NCBI RefSeq assembly: GCF_011008565.1
Contig: NZ_JAAIWK010000017.1
Span: forward strand, 21,739-85,738
Length of the DNA stretch: 64,000 bases
From: Heyndrickxia ginsengihumi
GTDB taxonomy: Bacteria > Bacillota > Bacilli > Bacillales > Bacillaceae_C
Reading direction: 5' to 3'
The notes under the pieces: model-generated
The model's database searches: none
What the model saw: the letters and a program-made list of their open reading frames with translations, nothing else
Told to the model about the DNA's origin: nothing
Shown: in pieces, positions 25,345 through 32,420 of the stretch
How the letters are laid out: each line of letters starts with the position of its first letter
How positions within the stretch are numbered: the stretch's first letter is position 1
Position numbers and translations under genes: made by a program

Positions 25345-25887
25345 CTAAATCCTAAATTTGTCCATTGCCTTATCTAATGTATCTTGATTAATACCAATAT
25401 ATCTTTTTGTAATATCTGGACGAGAATGATTAAATAATTCCTGCAGCAAAGCTACATCCTTTGTCTGTTGATAAAAATGATAACCGAAGGTTTTCCTAAG
25501 CGTGTGAGTACCGATTTCCGATAATCCTACTTGTTCAGCTGCCTCACGTAAAATACGATAGGCTGTTGACCGATCAATTGGTCTATTAACTCCTTGACGG
25601 CTTTTTATGACATAATCTCCATCAGCAAGGTTTTTAACATATGGAATAATTTCTTTCTTAATGTAGCCTGGTATCTTGACCCTTTTATTTTTATTTGTTT
25701 TTGTTTCTTTGATATTAATATGACTCTTTAACAGGTCGTCCTTTTTTAGTTGCAGGATATCTGATATTCTCAACCCGGTTGTTATCCCAAGTAAAAACAA
25801 AATATAGTTACGTTCACTTTTTCTTTTTAAATGTGCCTTCATTTTTTCAATCTTTTCTGAATCTCTAATTGGCTGGACAAAGTTCAT
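25345..25887 (-). CDS. Short tyrosine recombinase (integrase catalytic domain)
   Basis: The 180-residue product starts at MNFVQPIRD with AGGAGG upstream. It has all the catalytic landmarks: TTGLRISDIL (Arg I), a Lys-rich beta hairpin (KTNKNKRVK), HTLRKTFGYH (HxxR), FNHS and the nucleophile in TKRYIGI. The arm-binding N-domain is missing, giving about half the length of a usual integrase. It overlaps ArpU by 23 bases and lies just before the late genes, a position shared by many Bacillus and Listeria phages, so it is unlikely to be the integrase of this prophage. Dimer resolution or a late regulatory role is possible. Confidence 0.8.
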   Translation of the reverse strand: MNFVQPIRDSEKIEKMKAHLKRKSERNYILFLLGITTGLRISDILQLKKDDLLKSHINIKETKTNKNKRVKIPGYIKKEIIPYVKNLADGDYVIKSRQGVNRPIDRSTAYRILREAAEQVGLSEIGTHTLRKTFGYHFYQQTKDVALLQELFNHSRPDITKRYIGINQDTLDKAMDKFRI

Positions 25888-26347
25888 GATCTTTATCCTC
25901 CTGTTCTTTATAAACCACAATGTTGAGGGCAAACGCTAAATTATAAAAGGCACTTGATTTTATTCTTCTGTAAGTTCTTTCTGACATATGGAGTTCATTG
26001 CAGATTTCCCAATCCCTAACTTCATCTTCGGACATATATCTACGTATGATAATGGCTCTTTCTTTAAATTTAAGACGATTCACTGCCATTGATATTCGTT
26101 TAATGTAATGGCTTCGTTCGACAACGTAATCAGCGTTAGCGATGGCTGCATCTTCGGTTGACGAGTGAAAAGCATTACTAAATGTTGGTGGAATATCAAA
26201 AGAATAGTTTGGAGTTATTTTAGGTCTGCTATTTAGTTCTGGAGTCAATAAACAAGCACGAAATTTTTCAAGTTTAGCCTCAACTTTTTCTTTTGTTCTT
26301 TTTCGATCAATCTCCTTTAGTTCAAAAAAGCTTAATTGATCACCCAT
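25865..26347 (-). CDS. ArpU-family late transcriptional regulator
   Basis: The 160-residue product has a basic N-terminus and a sigma-region-4-like C-half: FKERAIIIRRYMSEDEVRDW then a helix-turn-helix in ICNELHMSERTYRRIKSSAF. ArpU proteins control late genes in Gram-positive phages. Here the gene sits just before the late promoter bearing TGACCG repeats, which are the likely binding sites (inference). It starts at an ATG after AAAAGGGGGA and overlaps the recombinase gene. Confidence 0.8.
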   Translation of the reverse strand: MGDQLSFFELKEIDRKRTKEKVEAKLEKFRACLLTPELNSRPKITPNYSFDIPPTFSNAFHSSTEDAAIANADYVVERSHYIKRISMAVNRLKFKERAIIIRRYMSEDEVRDWEICNELHMSERTYRRIKSSAFYNLAFALNIVVYKEQEDKDHELCPAN

Positions 26348-26370
26348 ACTATTTCCCCCTTTTAATAAAT

Positions 26371-26419
26371 AAAAAAGGACACCAACTAAACAGCATTTAA
26401 GCTGTCTTAGTCAGTGTCC
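26371..26419 (-). terminator. Terminator upstream of arpU-like gene
   Basis: GGACAC...GTGTCC outer stem and CAGC-ATTTAA-GCTG inner stem form a long imperfect hairpin ending in six Ts on the minus strand. It would stop early transcripts before the late regulator, possibly as an antitermination point. The rest of 26420-26620 contains nothing recognised. Confidence 0.6.
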
Positions 26420-26620
26420 GCACGCTTTATCCGTTACTTGGACATATTGATTATTTAGTAATTATACCATGTGTATATTTATATTTAAAATGCGTCGTAG
26501 TATTATTTTAAATACAGAGATTTCCCTTCACCCTTCCTTTCTCTTTCCAATATCACTAACTATCCTTCGTATAAATTTTTCTAATTTAGAAAAGATACAT
26601 TTAGAAGGAGGTGTAACTTT

Positions 26621-26773
26621 ATGTCAAAAAATGATTCTGTATTAGAAATTGGTGTATTAGCTGTTCTTCTAACAACAATATATACTGCAATATTAGCTTC
26701 TCAATTAATGGCTACAAAACACAAAGTTGATTACATTTTCTACAAAGACAAATTTAATCATAGTGAAAAATAA
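26621..26773 (+). CDS. Small membrane protein, 50 residues
   Basis: The ATG follows AGAAGGAGGTG. The product MSKNDSVLEIGVLAVLLTTI then YTAILASQLM has one transmembrane helix and a charged tail. It faces the opposite way to its neighbours and has its own downstream hairpin, so it is a self-contained gene probably expressed from the prophage in the lysogen. It resembles the 49-residue protein at 1966 (shared LLTTIYT core). Function unknown; a superinfection-related membrane role is only a guess. Confidence 0.6.
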   Translation: MSKNDSVLEIGVLAVLLTTIYTAILASQLMATKHKVDYIFYKDKFNHSEK

Positions 26774-26788
26774 CTGATTTATCCTTCT

Positions 26789-26820
26789 AAAAGCCTTCTT
26801 TATAAAAAAGTGGGCTTTTT
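26789..26820 (+). terminator. Terminator after small membrane gene
   Basis: AAAAGCCTTCTTT pairs with AAAAGTGGGCTTTT across a short loop, with a T-run on the plus strand, 16 bases after the stop of the 50-residue membrane gene. Confidence 0.6.
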
Positions 26821-26895
26821 ATAATACTTCGCTTCATATTCCTTGCCTAATTCAAATTCATAATTGTTATGCCATTTTACATAAACAACTTTCAT
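26800..26895 (-). CDS. 31-residue ORF, doubtful
   Basis: ATG preceded by a weak AGGGCG encodes MKVVYVKWHNNYEFELGKEY and eleven more residues. Its end runs into the terminator hairpin of the facing gene, so it may be a decayed phage ORF. No other gene is seen between 26774 and 27050. Confidence 0.25.
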   Translation of the reverse strand: MKVVYVKWHNNYEFELGKEYEAKYYKKPTFL

Positions 26896-27050
26896 TTTAT
26901 CGCCCTGACGCAATTTTTATGTCATTTTAATTTCCATAAAATAAATAGTACACATAATGCAAAAACACACGCTACTAATGAGAATACCTCGTATTCAATA
27001 AGAACTTTAATCGCATCCCTTCTTGTTTCGCAGTATGATCGTACTACGAA

Positions 27051-27332
27051 TTAATCAATTTCAATCTCAACTTCAACAAACTCAAAATGTTTCATGAGAT
27101 TTGTATATCCAAAATTGCAAATTGCACCTTTTCCAAACTTATCAAAAATAGTCTTTTCATGAAGTTTGAAGTTTTTTATCGCACATTCTTTATCTTCAAA
27201 TAATGTTGCACTGTTTAAATCCTTCGTTAACCAATCAACATCCTCACCTTTATCATCAAAATAATAATCACCCGTCATGTAATCTTCCTTTGATTCGTCT
27301 TTTAGACGTAAAACCCATGCATCCTTTTTCAT
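27051..27332 (-). CDS. Hypothetical phage protein
   Basis: The 93-residue acidic protein starts at MKKDAWVLRLKDES with GGAAGGAGAG upstream. It contains YYFDDKGEDVDWL and ends HFEFVEVEIEID. Its composition suits a small globular early protein. The family is not recognised. Confidence 0.6.
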   Translation of the reverse strand: MKKDAWVLRLKDESKEDYMTGDYYFDDKGEDVDWLTKDLNSATLFEDKECAIKNFKLHEKTIFDKFGKGAICNFGYTNLMKHFEFVEVEIEID

Positions 27333-27427
27333 CGTTTGTCTCTCCTTCCTTGTTTCGCAATATGGTCGGAACAACATAAACTGGCATAATATCCATTAAT
27401 ATTTCCTCCTTTCGCAATATTTTTCTA

Positions 27428-27544
27428 CTACTCTTTCAAAAATCCAGATTGGACAAACAACCTTTTCCAGTGATGCATACGAATCATTTTTTGACGGCGC
27501 TTAAATTCCTTTTTAAGTCTCCTTTTATATTTGGCCTTATTCAT
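27428..27544 (-). CDS. Very basic 38-residue phage protein
   Basis: ATG with AAGGGG upstream. The sequence is dominated by Lys/Arg (NKAKYKRRLKKEFKRRQKM), suggesting nucleic-acid binding. It overlaps the upstream small gene by eight bases, as expected for coupled phage genes. Function unknown. Confidence 0.5.
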   Translation of the reverse strand: MNKAKYKRRLKKEFKRRQKMIRMHHWKRLFVQSGFLKE

Positions 27545-27683
27545 TCCACTGATCCCCTTCAATCACATGTATTTTATATTCCATTTCTAATTGTTTATCA
27601 GTGCACTTATCCCAAAATTCTCTGGAATATCCGGTGCATATATGCAGCCATTCAACCATCATTTCACGTTCAACTCGTGGCAT
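27537..27683 (-). CDS. BH0509-like small protein
   Basis: The 48-residue product reads MPRVEREMMVEWLHICTGYS and then a [FW]DKCTDKQLEMEY segment. The pattern (R-E-x-M-[IV]-x-[WY]-[IL], TGY, then a D-x-[EQ]-L motif) recalls the small BH0509 proteins common in Bacillus and its phages. The function of that family is unknown. Confidence 0.5.
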   Translation of the reverse strand: MPRVEREMMVEWLHICTGYSREFWDKCTDKQLEMEYKIHVIEGDQWNE

Positions 27684-27921
27684 TTGAATCACCCTTTGTA
27701 AAATTCCTTAGAAAATAATGTCCTATCTTAAACTGTGTCCTTTCACCGACACCATATATTTCTTGTAAACTTTCAATCCATGACATCATTTTCTTAAAAT
27801 CTGCTAACCTTTGTTCCTGTGCGCCTTTTTTATAGCCAGCATTATAAGCCTTCATGATCTCTACATTAAGCGTGGAAACAGCCTGTTTAGGCTGCTCTCG
27901 CTTTCTAGAATCTTTGCCCAT
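27670..27921 (-). CDS. Hypothetical phage protein
   Basis: The 83-residue product has a basic N-terminus (MGKDSRKREQPKQA) and a helix MKAYNAGYKKGAQEQRLADF of the A-Y-x-x-G-[FY]-x-x-G type frequent in small phage proteins of this region. It overlaps the 48-residue gene downstream by 14 bases. Role unknown. Confidence 0.6.
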   Translation of the reverse strand: MGKDSRKREQPKQAVSTLNVEIMKAYNAGYKKGAQEQRLADFKKMMSWIESLQEIYGVGERTQFKIGHYFLRNFTKGDSNATS

Positions 27922-27935
27922 TTGATCACCTCTTG

Positions 27936-28223
27936 TTAGAACAGCCCGTTTAATCTTGGCTTAATTCTGCCTTTTATGCTCAAATCCATTACCAATAAGA
28001 CACAATCAATTTCTGGACGTTCAAAATAATCTGCAATATATTTAACGGAGAATCCTTTTCTCCACATTTGTATAAATTCACGTATCTCCCGGGTATCCCA
28101 AATAAAATCGATTTCTTCTAGTGCAATATATATTTTTGCTCTTTTTTTCTTCATAAACTGACTTTCGATTTTCCCGACGTTAATACCATCCGATTTCAGT
28201 GATTTGCCGATGGACATAGCCAT
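27936..28223 (-). CDS. Conserved phage protein, helix-turn-helix-like
   Basis: The 95-residue product starts at MAMSIGKSLKSDG with an AGGAGG 11 bases upstream. The second half (REIREFIQMWRKGFSVKYIADYFERPEIDCVLLVMDL) looks like a resolvase-type helix-turn-helix. It ends in a basic IKGRIKPRLNGLF. Homologues in Bacillus prophages come to mind, but no function is established. The leader carries a perfect stem-loop at 28290-28320. Confidence 0.6.
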   Translation of the reverse strand: MAMSIGKSLKSDGINVGKIESQFMKKKRAKIYIALEEIDFIWDTREIREFIQMWRKGFSVKYIADYFERPEIDCVLLVMDLSIKGRIKPRLNGLF

Positions 28224-28289
28224 CAATACCCCGCCTCCTGACGTTGGTGATTCACTATCAGTATTTTTAAAAATCAAAATTTTAGATAT

Positions 28290-28320
28290 CTGTACCTTTT
28301 ACCAACTAGAAAAGGTACAG
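28290..28320 (-). other. Perfect 11-bp stem-loop in operon leader
   Basis: CTGTACCTTTT and AAAAGGTACAG pair perfectly across a nine-base loop between the XtrA-like gene and the next early gene. There is no T-tract, so it is more likely an RNA processing or stability element, or a protein site, than a terminator. Confidence 0.4.
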
Positions 28321-28348
28321 ACTTTGTTTCAAAATAGACTTATCAACA

Positions 28349-28555
28349 TTAAGCCAATTCAGATTCATGAAAATGGACTTTTTTAAATTTACCGTTTATC
28401 GTTTCAACAATCGTTTCACCGTGTTCAACAGCTTCACATTTCCTGACGATTCCTCGTTTACCGTCGAGGACAACAACAACAACTTTATCTGGTTCTAAAG
28501 CTTGTTTAATCGTCATATCATCTAGTAAGTCAACTTCTTTAATTCTTTTAGCCAA
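28349..28555 (-). CDS. XtrA/YqaO-like phage protein
   Basis: The 68-residue product starts at TTG nine bases after GGGG. VVVVVLDGKRGIVRKCEAVE followed by HGETIVETINGKFKKV matches the XtrA (PBSX) and YqaO (skin) family pattern of a V-[IV]-D-x strand, then EHGE and a G-x-[VF]-K-[RK] turn. The family is encoded in early regions of Bacillus prophages; its role is unknown. Confidence 0.75.
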   Translation of the reverse strand: MAKRIKEVDLLDDMTIKQALEPDKVVVVVLDGKRGIVRKCEAVEHGETIVETINGKFKKVHFHESELA

Positions 28556-28581
28556 AGCGACACACCCCTTTATGTATGTGG

Positions 28582-28637
28582 TATAATAAACATGTATAGT
28601 GTTTATTTGTCGCTGGGCTCATTGCCCGGCTTTTTTT
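28582..28637 (+). ncRNA. Candidate short RNA: promoter and terminator pair
   Basis: An extended -10 TGG-TATAAT (28579-28587) on the plus strand is followed 25 bases later by GCTGGGC-TCATT-GCCCGGC and seven Ts. A transcript of about 45 nucleotides antisense to the early operon would result. A 17-codon frame starts at 28592 but lacks a ribosome binding site. The -35 is weak. Confidence 0.4.
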
Positions 28638-28641
28638 GTAC

Positions 28642-29064
28642 CTAAAATGGTAAATCATCCTCACTTATTGGTGGAAAATCAGTTGTATCTGAAAATGGTC
28701 CATGATCAGAGTTACGCTGATTTTGATTGCCAGATTGATTGTTTTTCTTTGATTCTAGAAATTGTACTGACTCTGCAATCACTTCGGTTACATAAACACG
28801 CTTACCAGATTTATCATCATACGTTCTCGTTTGAAGCCTGCCATCCACACCTGCTAGGCTTCCTTTATTCAAGTAATTCGCGACATTCTCAGCAAGCTTT
28901 CTCCAAACTACGCAGTTAATAAAGTCTGCCTGCCTTTCTCCTTGCTGATTAGAGAACGTTCGATTCACAGCAAGTGTAAAAGTCGCTACCTGATGTCCAT
29001 TTGGTGTATATCGTAGATCAGGATCTTTTGTTAACCTTCCCACTAAAACAACACGATTTAACAC
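28642..29064 (-). CDS. ssb: Single-stranded DNA-binding protein
   Basis: The 140-residue product starts at GTG ([20 protein letters not shown]), the usual SSB start, rather than the TTG two codons earlier. The OB-fold blocks are intact ([39 protein letters not shown]). After a Gln/Asn-rich linker comes the acidic tip ISEDDLPF, which docks replication partners. It is the phage copy, encoded directly after the DnaD-like initiator, and should coat ssDNA during phage replication. Confidence 0.95.
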   Translation of the reverse strand: MLNRVVLVGRLTKDPDLRYTPNGHQVATFTLAVNRTFSNQQGERQADFINCVVWRKLAENVANYLNKGSLAGVDGRLQTRTYDDKSGKRVYVTEVIAESVQFLESKKNNQSGNQNQRNSDHGPFSDTTDFPPISEDDLPF

Positions 29065-29078
29065 TTCCAACCCTCATT

Positions 29079-30128
29079 TCAGCTTTTATATTGTGCTCGA
29101 ATCGCTTCTAGCCTTTTCCTTTTTTCCTCCAAGCTTTCACCATTCGAACTTACTGGCACATTGCTTGATGGCTGCTCCTTCAAGTGCTCTTTCTCGTACC
29201 ATGCTGGTAGCTTTTCTGTTCTCAATGATTTGCCTTTACGAGAAGAAAATTGTTTAGATTGGCTATTCTTGCGTTTGGTTTGATAGGCTCTAGCCTGATC
29301 TACCGTTTTTATTTGCTTGTCATCCCAATCTTTAAGAACAGCCTCGATAAATCTCCACTTTTTAGCATCCTGTTCAATTGCTATTTTCATGGCTTCGATA
29401 ACGAGTTCGTCACTTAAATCGTTACACCAAGCAATAATTCTTTGGGATATATAACTGCCAATAACTCCAAATCCATTTTCTTCAAAAAATCTGAATGGAT
29501 TCTGCGCGGGCGCTTCTCCTTCTAATTCTTTTTTAAGTTCTGAAGTAATCTCTGAAGTAATCTCTGGTATTGCTCTTTCACCGTGAAAGTTCGAACGCTC
29601 ATTGTGAAAATTCGAATCGTCATTTTGATCGCTCGAACTTTCATTTTGATTTCTCGAATCGTCATTTTGAAAATTCGATTCGTCATTCTGTTTTTTTGAT
29701 TCCAATACTTGCTGATATCCTTCGAGAAAATAACCCATTTTATTTAAATCAGATTGAATTTGAAACAAGTTCACACGATACTGCAAAGTCTTGTCCCATC
29801 TGTATTTCGGATTCGTTCTTTTTGATAACCATCCACACTCACAAAGTTTTTCGAGGTATCTGCGCATTGTTGCTTCTGATTTAGTGATCATGCACTCATC
29901 AGCAAGCTCCTCAGCTGTCTTATAAATCCATCCGTTTTGAAGGTCTAAAGCAGAAGAATCTAGTAGTGCAGCTTCCATTCTTTCCTTCTCTTCTTTGATG
30001 AATTTGTCAAAATCAGCTACACGCTCAGACCAATAGATCATTTGATTTAAGACAATGGCTAGCTTAAAATCTCCTGTTAACTCAACGAACTCTTCTTTAA
30101 TCACGATCCTACCTAGTTTAGTTGGCAA
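29079..30128 (-). CDS. DnaD-like replication initiator
   Basis: The 349-residue product starts at TTG with AAGGAAG upstream. Residues 1-130 are a winged-helix domain (MITKSEATMRRYLEKLCECG, recognition helix). Residues 145-190 are a seven-residue repeat rich in Asn, Asp and Ser (QND[ED]S-x-[FN] type). Residues 205-290 are a DnaB2/DnaD helical domain (FGVIGSYISQRIIAWCNDL ... WRFIEAVLKDW). The C-terminus is basic. It likely melts the phage origin and recruits the helicase loader. The repeat region is itself built of DNA iterons, the lambda O-like arrangement. Confidence 0.82.
   Translation of the reverse strand: MPTKLGRIVIKEEFVELTGDFKLAIVLNQMIYWSERVADFDKFIKEEKERMEAALLDSSALDLQNGWIYKTAEELADECMITKSEATMRRYLEKLCECGWLSKRTNPKYRWDKTLQYRVNLFQIQSDLNKMGYFLEGYQQVLESKKQNDESNFQNDDSRNQNESSSDQNDDSNFHNERSNFHGERAIPEITSEITSELKKELEGEAPAQNPFRFFEENGFGVIGSYISQRIIAWCNDLSDELVIEAMKIAIEQDAKKWRFIEAVLKDWDDKQIKTVDQARAYQTKRKNSQSKQFSSRKGKSLRTEKLPAWYEKEHLKEQPSSNVPVSSNGESLEEKRKRLEAIRAQYKS
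29590..29694 (-). repeat. Five 21-bp iterons, candidate phage replication origin
   Basis: Five tandem units start at 29590, 29611, 29632, 29653 and 29674. On the plus strand the consensus is about [TC]TCGAATCGTCATTTTGAAAA, with strongest conservation in TCGAA and TCATTTTGA. A partial sixth unit precedes them. They lie inside the initiator gene and encode its seven-residue repeat. Tandem sites within an initiator gene commonly serve as the origin it binds. Confidence 0.7.
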
Positions 30129-30154
30129 GTAGATTCACTTCCTTTCTGTATAAT

Positions 30155-30183
30155 TTCAAAATGCAACTCCCCTTTTCTATAAT
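30155..30183 (+). promoter_or_regulatory. Promoter of the lone plus-strand gene
   Basis: TTCAAA (30155-30160), a 17-base spacer and TATAAT (30178-30183) give a sigma-A-type promoter 38 bases before the 97-residue gene, pointing against the early operon. A second TATAAT lies at 30149-30154. Confidence 0.5.
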
Positions 30184-30220
30184 CTTCTTTGCTAAAATAG
30201 TTTTGAAAGGAGGCGATAAC

Positions 30221-30514
30221 ATGGTCACTATAAATATGCTTGATGGTGAAAAAATTGAAGTTCATCCTGATACAATATTAATTGGAATTGACAATGCTCC
30301 AATAACTGATGAACAACCAACTTTTTATCTAAAACAAAAATACATTGGCAATTTGCAAGGCGACTTTGAAAAAAATGGATCAGCCTTAGCAACAAAAGAT
30401 GAAAGATTAGGAATAGCCGGATTTCTTCTTTCACATGATTTATTTAGCATTGGCGACGGTGAAGATAAAACTCTTTATTTTACGTCAGCAATAAAATCAA
30501 TTTCTGTTAAATAA
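30221..30514 (+). CDS. Orphan plus-strand phage protein
   Basis: The 97-residue product starts at MVTINMLDGEKIEVHPDTIL with AAAGGAGG eight bases upstream; the longer frame reads through the promoter. It is a beta-rich acidic protein with no signal peptide or helix-turn-helix. It is the only sizeable gene facing right inside the leftward early operon, with its own promoter and terminator, and it converges on the next gene with an eight-base overlap of stops. This suggests expression in the lysogen. Family not recognised. Confidence 0.65.
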   Translation: MVTINMLDGEKIEVHPDTILIGIDNAPITDEQPTFYLKQKYIGNLQGDFEKNGSALATKDERLGIAGFLLSHDLFSIGDGEDKTLYFTSAIKSISVK

Positions 30515-30758
30515 CTCTATGTCGGCGTGCTAGTTTTTCAGCTAGTACGCTATTTTTCTCTTTTACTTGCAGTAATATTTTTTTTACTTTGTCATTAAAT
30601 TCAGCAACTTTTTCATATTCAACTTTTGGCACTTTGACAATAACTTGTTTATTTGGCAACACGCAGACTTCATAAACAGTAAAAATTGACTTTACATCGT
30701 TTTCAATGTTGTCTGGAACAAGTCCAGTTAACGTTTTTCCTTCAAAATAGTTCATCAT
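30507..30758 (-). CDS. Hypothetical phage protein
   Basis: The 83-residue product starts at MMNYFEGKTLTGLVPDNIEN with AAGGAC upstream. The N-half is beta (YEVCVLPNKQVIVKVPKVEY) and the C-half is a basic helix ending EKLARRHRVI. It converges on the plus-strand gene. Function unknown. Confidence 0.55.
   Translation of the reverse strand: MMNYFEGKTLTGLVPDNIENDVKSIFTVYEVCVLPNKQVIVKVPKVEYEKVAEFNDKVKKILLQVKEKNSVLAEKLARRHRVI
30525..30555 (+). terminator. Terminator of the lone plus-strand gene
   Basis: GCGTGCTAG pairs with CTAGTACGC (one wobble) across seven bases, followed by TATTTTTC, 11 bases past the stop of the plus-strand gene and inside the 3' end of the convergent gene. Confidence 0.6.
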
Positions 30759-30801
30759 TTCCAACGTCCTTTTCTCCTTTCAATCTTAGAAATAACTATT
30801 T

Positions 30802-30888
30802 TTATAGTGCTAATTCGCACCGTGAGAAGTTGAAACCGCAGTTTTCGGTTTCGCTATCAATTACTCCCGGATTCTCAGCCCTTTTCAT
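30802..30888 (-). CDS. 28-residue ORF in structured leader, doubtful
   Basis: ATG with GGGAG eight bases upstream encodes MKRAENPGVIDSETENCGFN and eight more residues. The stretch is unusually structured: CCGTGAGAAG near 30911 pairs with CTTCTCACGG near 30822, enclosing a GAAACCG/CGGTTTC hairpin. It could be a small protein or a leader for the gene that follows. Confidence 0.3.
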   Translation of the reverse strand: MKRAENPGVIDSETENCGFNFSRCELAL

Positions 30889-30949
30889 TGCAACATACTC
30901 CCTATTTCAGCTTCTCACGGCAAGAACCAAACCCTGCCGAAATAATCTA

Positions 30950-31153
30950 TTACTCAGCTTTTGAATGCTTAATCGCTTTATTGAGCCACTTATGAATTTC
31001 TTCTTTACTCATACTTTGTTTTCCGTCTTTATCAAACGTGTATTGAAATAAAGACAACATATAAGTGGCTACTTTCCCCCTTTGTGTATAAGGGATGGTG
31101 TTAAACTCAGCGATAAGCTCTTTGAATGAACTTTCTAAAGCATTGCTTGACAT
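30950..31153 (-). CDS. Hypothetical phage protein
   Basis: The 67-residue helical product runs from MSSNALESSFKELIAEFNTI to EEIHKWLNKAIKHSKAE. The start overlaps the preceding membrane peptide gene by 47 bases in another frame. The family is not recognised. Confidence 0.55.
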   Translation of the reverse strand: MSSNALESSFKELIAEFNTIPYTQRGKVATYMLSLFQYTFDKDGKQSMSKEEIHKWLNKAIKHSKAE

Positions 31154-31235
31154 CGTTATTCACCCACCAAATAAGAAGCCCAAGTCCGATAAGTGTTGCA
31201 GGAATAAAGAAGATTCCAAAACATATAAATCCCAT
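31107..31235 (-). CDS. 42-residue membrane peptide
   Basis: ATG with GGGAGG upstream. A hydrophobic helix spans residues 2-25 (GFICFGIFFIPATLIGLGLL), followed by WW and a basic tail. It overlaps the next gene. Small membrane proteins of this kind are frequent in early phage operons. Function unknown. Confidence 0.5.
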   Translation of the reverse strand: MGFICFGIFFIPATLIGLGLLIWWVNNDVKQCFRKFIQRAYR

Positions 31236-31237
31236 TG

Positions 31238-31519
31238 TTAAGCCTCCCTTTTCTGATATTTGATCGTTTCGGCCTTCACATTTTTTTGAACAAGATTATG
31301 AGCTATTTTTGTAAGTTCAATATTACATTTGGACTTTTTTTGTTTAAATTCTTGCAACACTTTCAGTGATTTTAATAAGTCCTCTGTAAATTGAATACTT
31401 TTTTCGAAATTATTCTCGCGAATAAATTCTGTTATCGACTTACACAATTGAATTGAACAATGATATTCATTAATAACACGTTTAAAATCCGTCTTTAAAA
31501 ACTGATCAATCATTATCAT
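31238..31519 (-). CDS. Hypothetical helical phage protein
   Basis: The 93-residue product follows GGAGGAAGAAG. It is almost entirely helical and Lys/Glu-rich (FIRENNFEKSIQFTEDLLKS, then a basic C-terminus). No family is recognised. Its stop is three bases from the membrane peptide start. Confidence 0.6.
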   Translation of the reverse strand: MIMIDQFLKTDFKRVINEYHCSIQLCKSITEFIRENNFEKSIQFTEDLLKSLKVLQEFKQKKSKCNIELTKIAHNLVQKNVKAETIKYQKREA

Positions 31520-31531
31520 TTCTTCTTCCTC

Positions 31532-31801
31532 CTAATTTCTTGGCTGTTCTTTCAACCAATTAATAAGAAATTGCTTCGTTTCTTCAGCAGGAAAACGCCA
31601 ATCTCTCCCCACTTTGTATTTTGGAAATCGAGGATCAAAGAAAAATTCTTTCTGGATCGTTCCCCAACTCATGCCGGTCCTACGTTTTAACTCGGCAGAA
31701 TCCCAAAAAATAAGCTCCGTATCTATTTTTTTTATTTGTTCCTCAATCTTTTCTAAATAAAGCTTTCTTACCTCATTTTCATCAACTTGAATATTGATCA
31801 T
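31532..31801 (-). CDS. DUF771 family phage protein
   Basis: The 89-residue product starts at MINIQVDENEVRKLY. The block ELKRRTGMSWGTIQKEFFFD then PRFPKYKVGRDWRFPAEETK is the DUF771 signature, a winged-helix-like excisionase fold found in early regions of Gram-positive phages. It probably binds DNA; a role in early regulation is inferred. It lies between an XRE regulator and small early genes. Confidence 0.8.
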   Translation of the reverse strand: MINIQVDENEVRKLYLEKIEEQIKKIDTELIFWDSAELKRRTGMSWGTIQKEFFFDPRFPKYKVGRDWRFPAEETKQFLINWLKEQPRN

Positions 31802-31818
31802 TGAGTACACCCACTTTC

Positions 31819-32340
31819 TTAAATATCTCTGTTAATATATTTTCTTGATCTAAGAGACAAACGCCATTGAGTAAATATTTTTTTCATAGAAAATTTATGT
31901 TCTCTACAAATAACAGCAACTAAGTTGATCATGCTTGCAGCTGCGTCTAGTAATTCGAAGAGTAATTGTTTAATTTCTTCTTTTTCTCTTTCCGATCTTG
32001 TATGTATCGATTTGTGCCAATGAATTTGCTTAAGCTTTTCTAGGGCTTCATCCGTTTCAAGTTTGACCAAAAAGACCATGCTACTTGGATGCTGATCGAT
32101 ATGTTCCCCGTCAAAATAAGGAATGGATACATAGCCAGTAGCGTTTTCCCAATTATCAAAGAAGAACTCTGGATCATCGACTGCGTTAGCAATAATTGGG
32201 CGCATGTCCTCTGGATAACTCCTTTTTCCAGTTTCATATTTTGCTAAGCTCTCGCGTGAAATGGGTAATTGTTCTGCTAATTGTTCTTGGGTGAGTCCAT
32301 TTCGTTTACGTGCTTCAGCAAGTTCCTCACCTAATTTCAT
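31819..32340 (-). CDS. XRE-family transcriptional regulator
   Basis: The 173-residue product has a classic helix-turn-helix at residues 5-58 (RKRNGLTQEQLAEQLPISRE then SLAKYETGKR). The remaining part is helical with an aromatic middle (FFDNWENATGYVSIPYF) and a basic end. Unlike CI repressors it has no peptidase domain. It is the second regulator in the leftward early operon and may control early or replication genes. Confidence 0.78.
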   Translation of the reverse strand: MKLGEELAEARKRNGLTQEQLAEQLPISRESLAKYETGKRSYPEDMRPIIANAVDDPEFFFDNWENATGYVSIPYFDGEHIDQHPSSMVFLVKLETDEALEKLKQIHWHKSIHTRSEREKEEIKQLLFELLDAAASMINLVAVICREHKFSMKKIFTQWRLSLRSRKYINRDI

Positions 32341-32420
32341 GTTTAGTTGCTCCTTTTTGTACCAAATTATTTATTTGAATGTGACATGTTCTTTAGTAGA
32401 ATCATTTTAAAGGTAATTAT

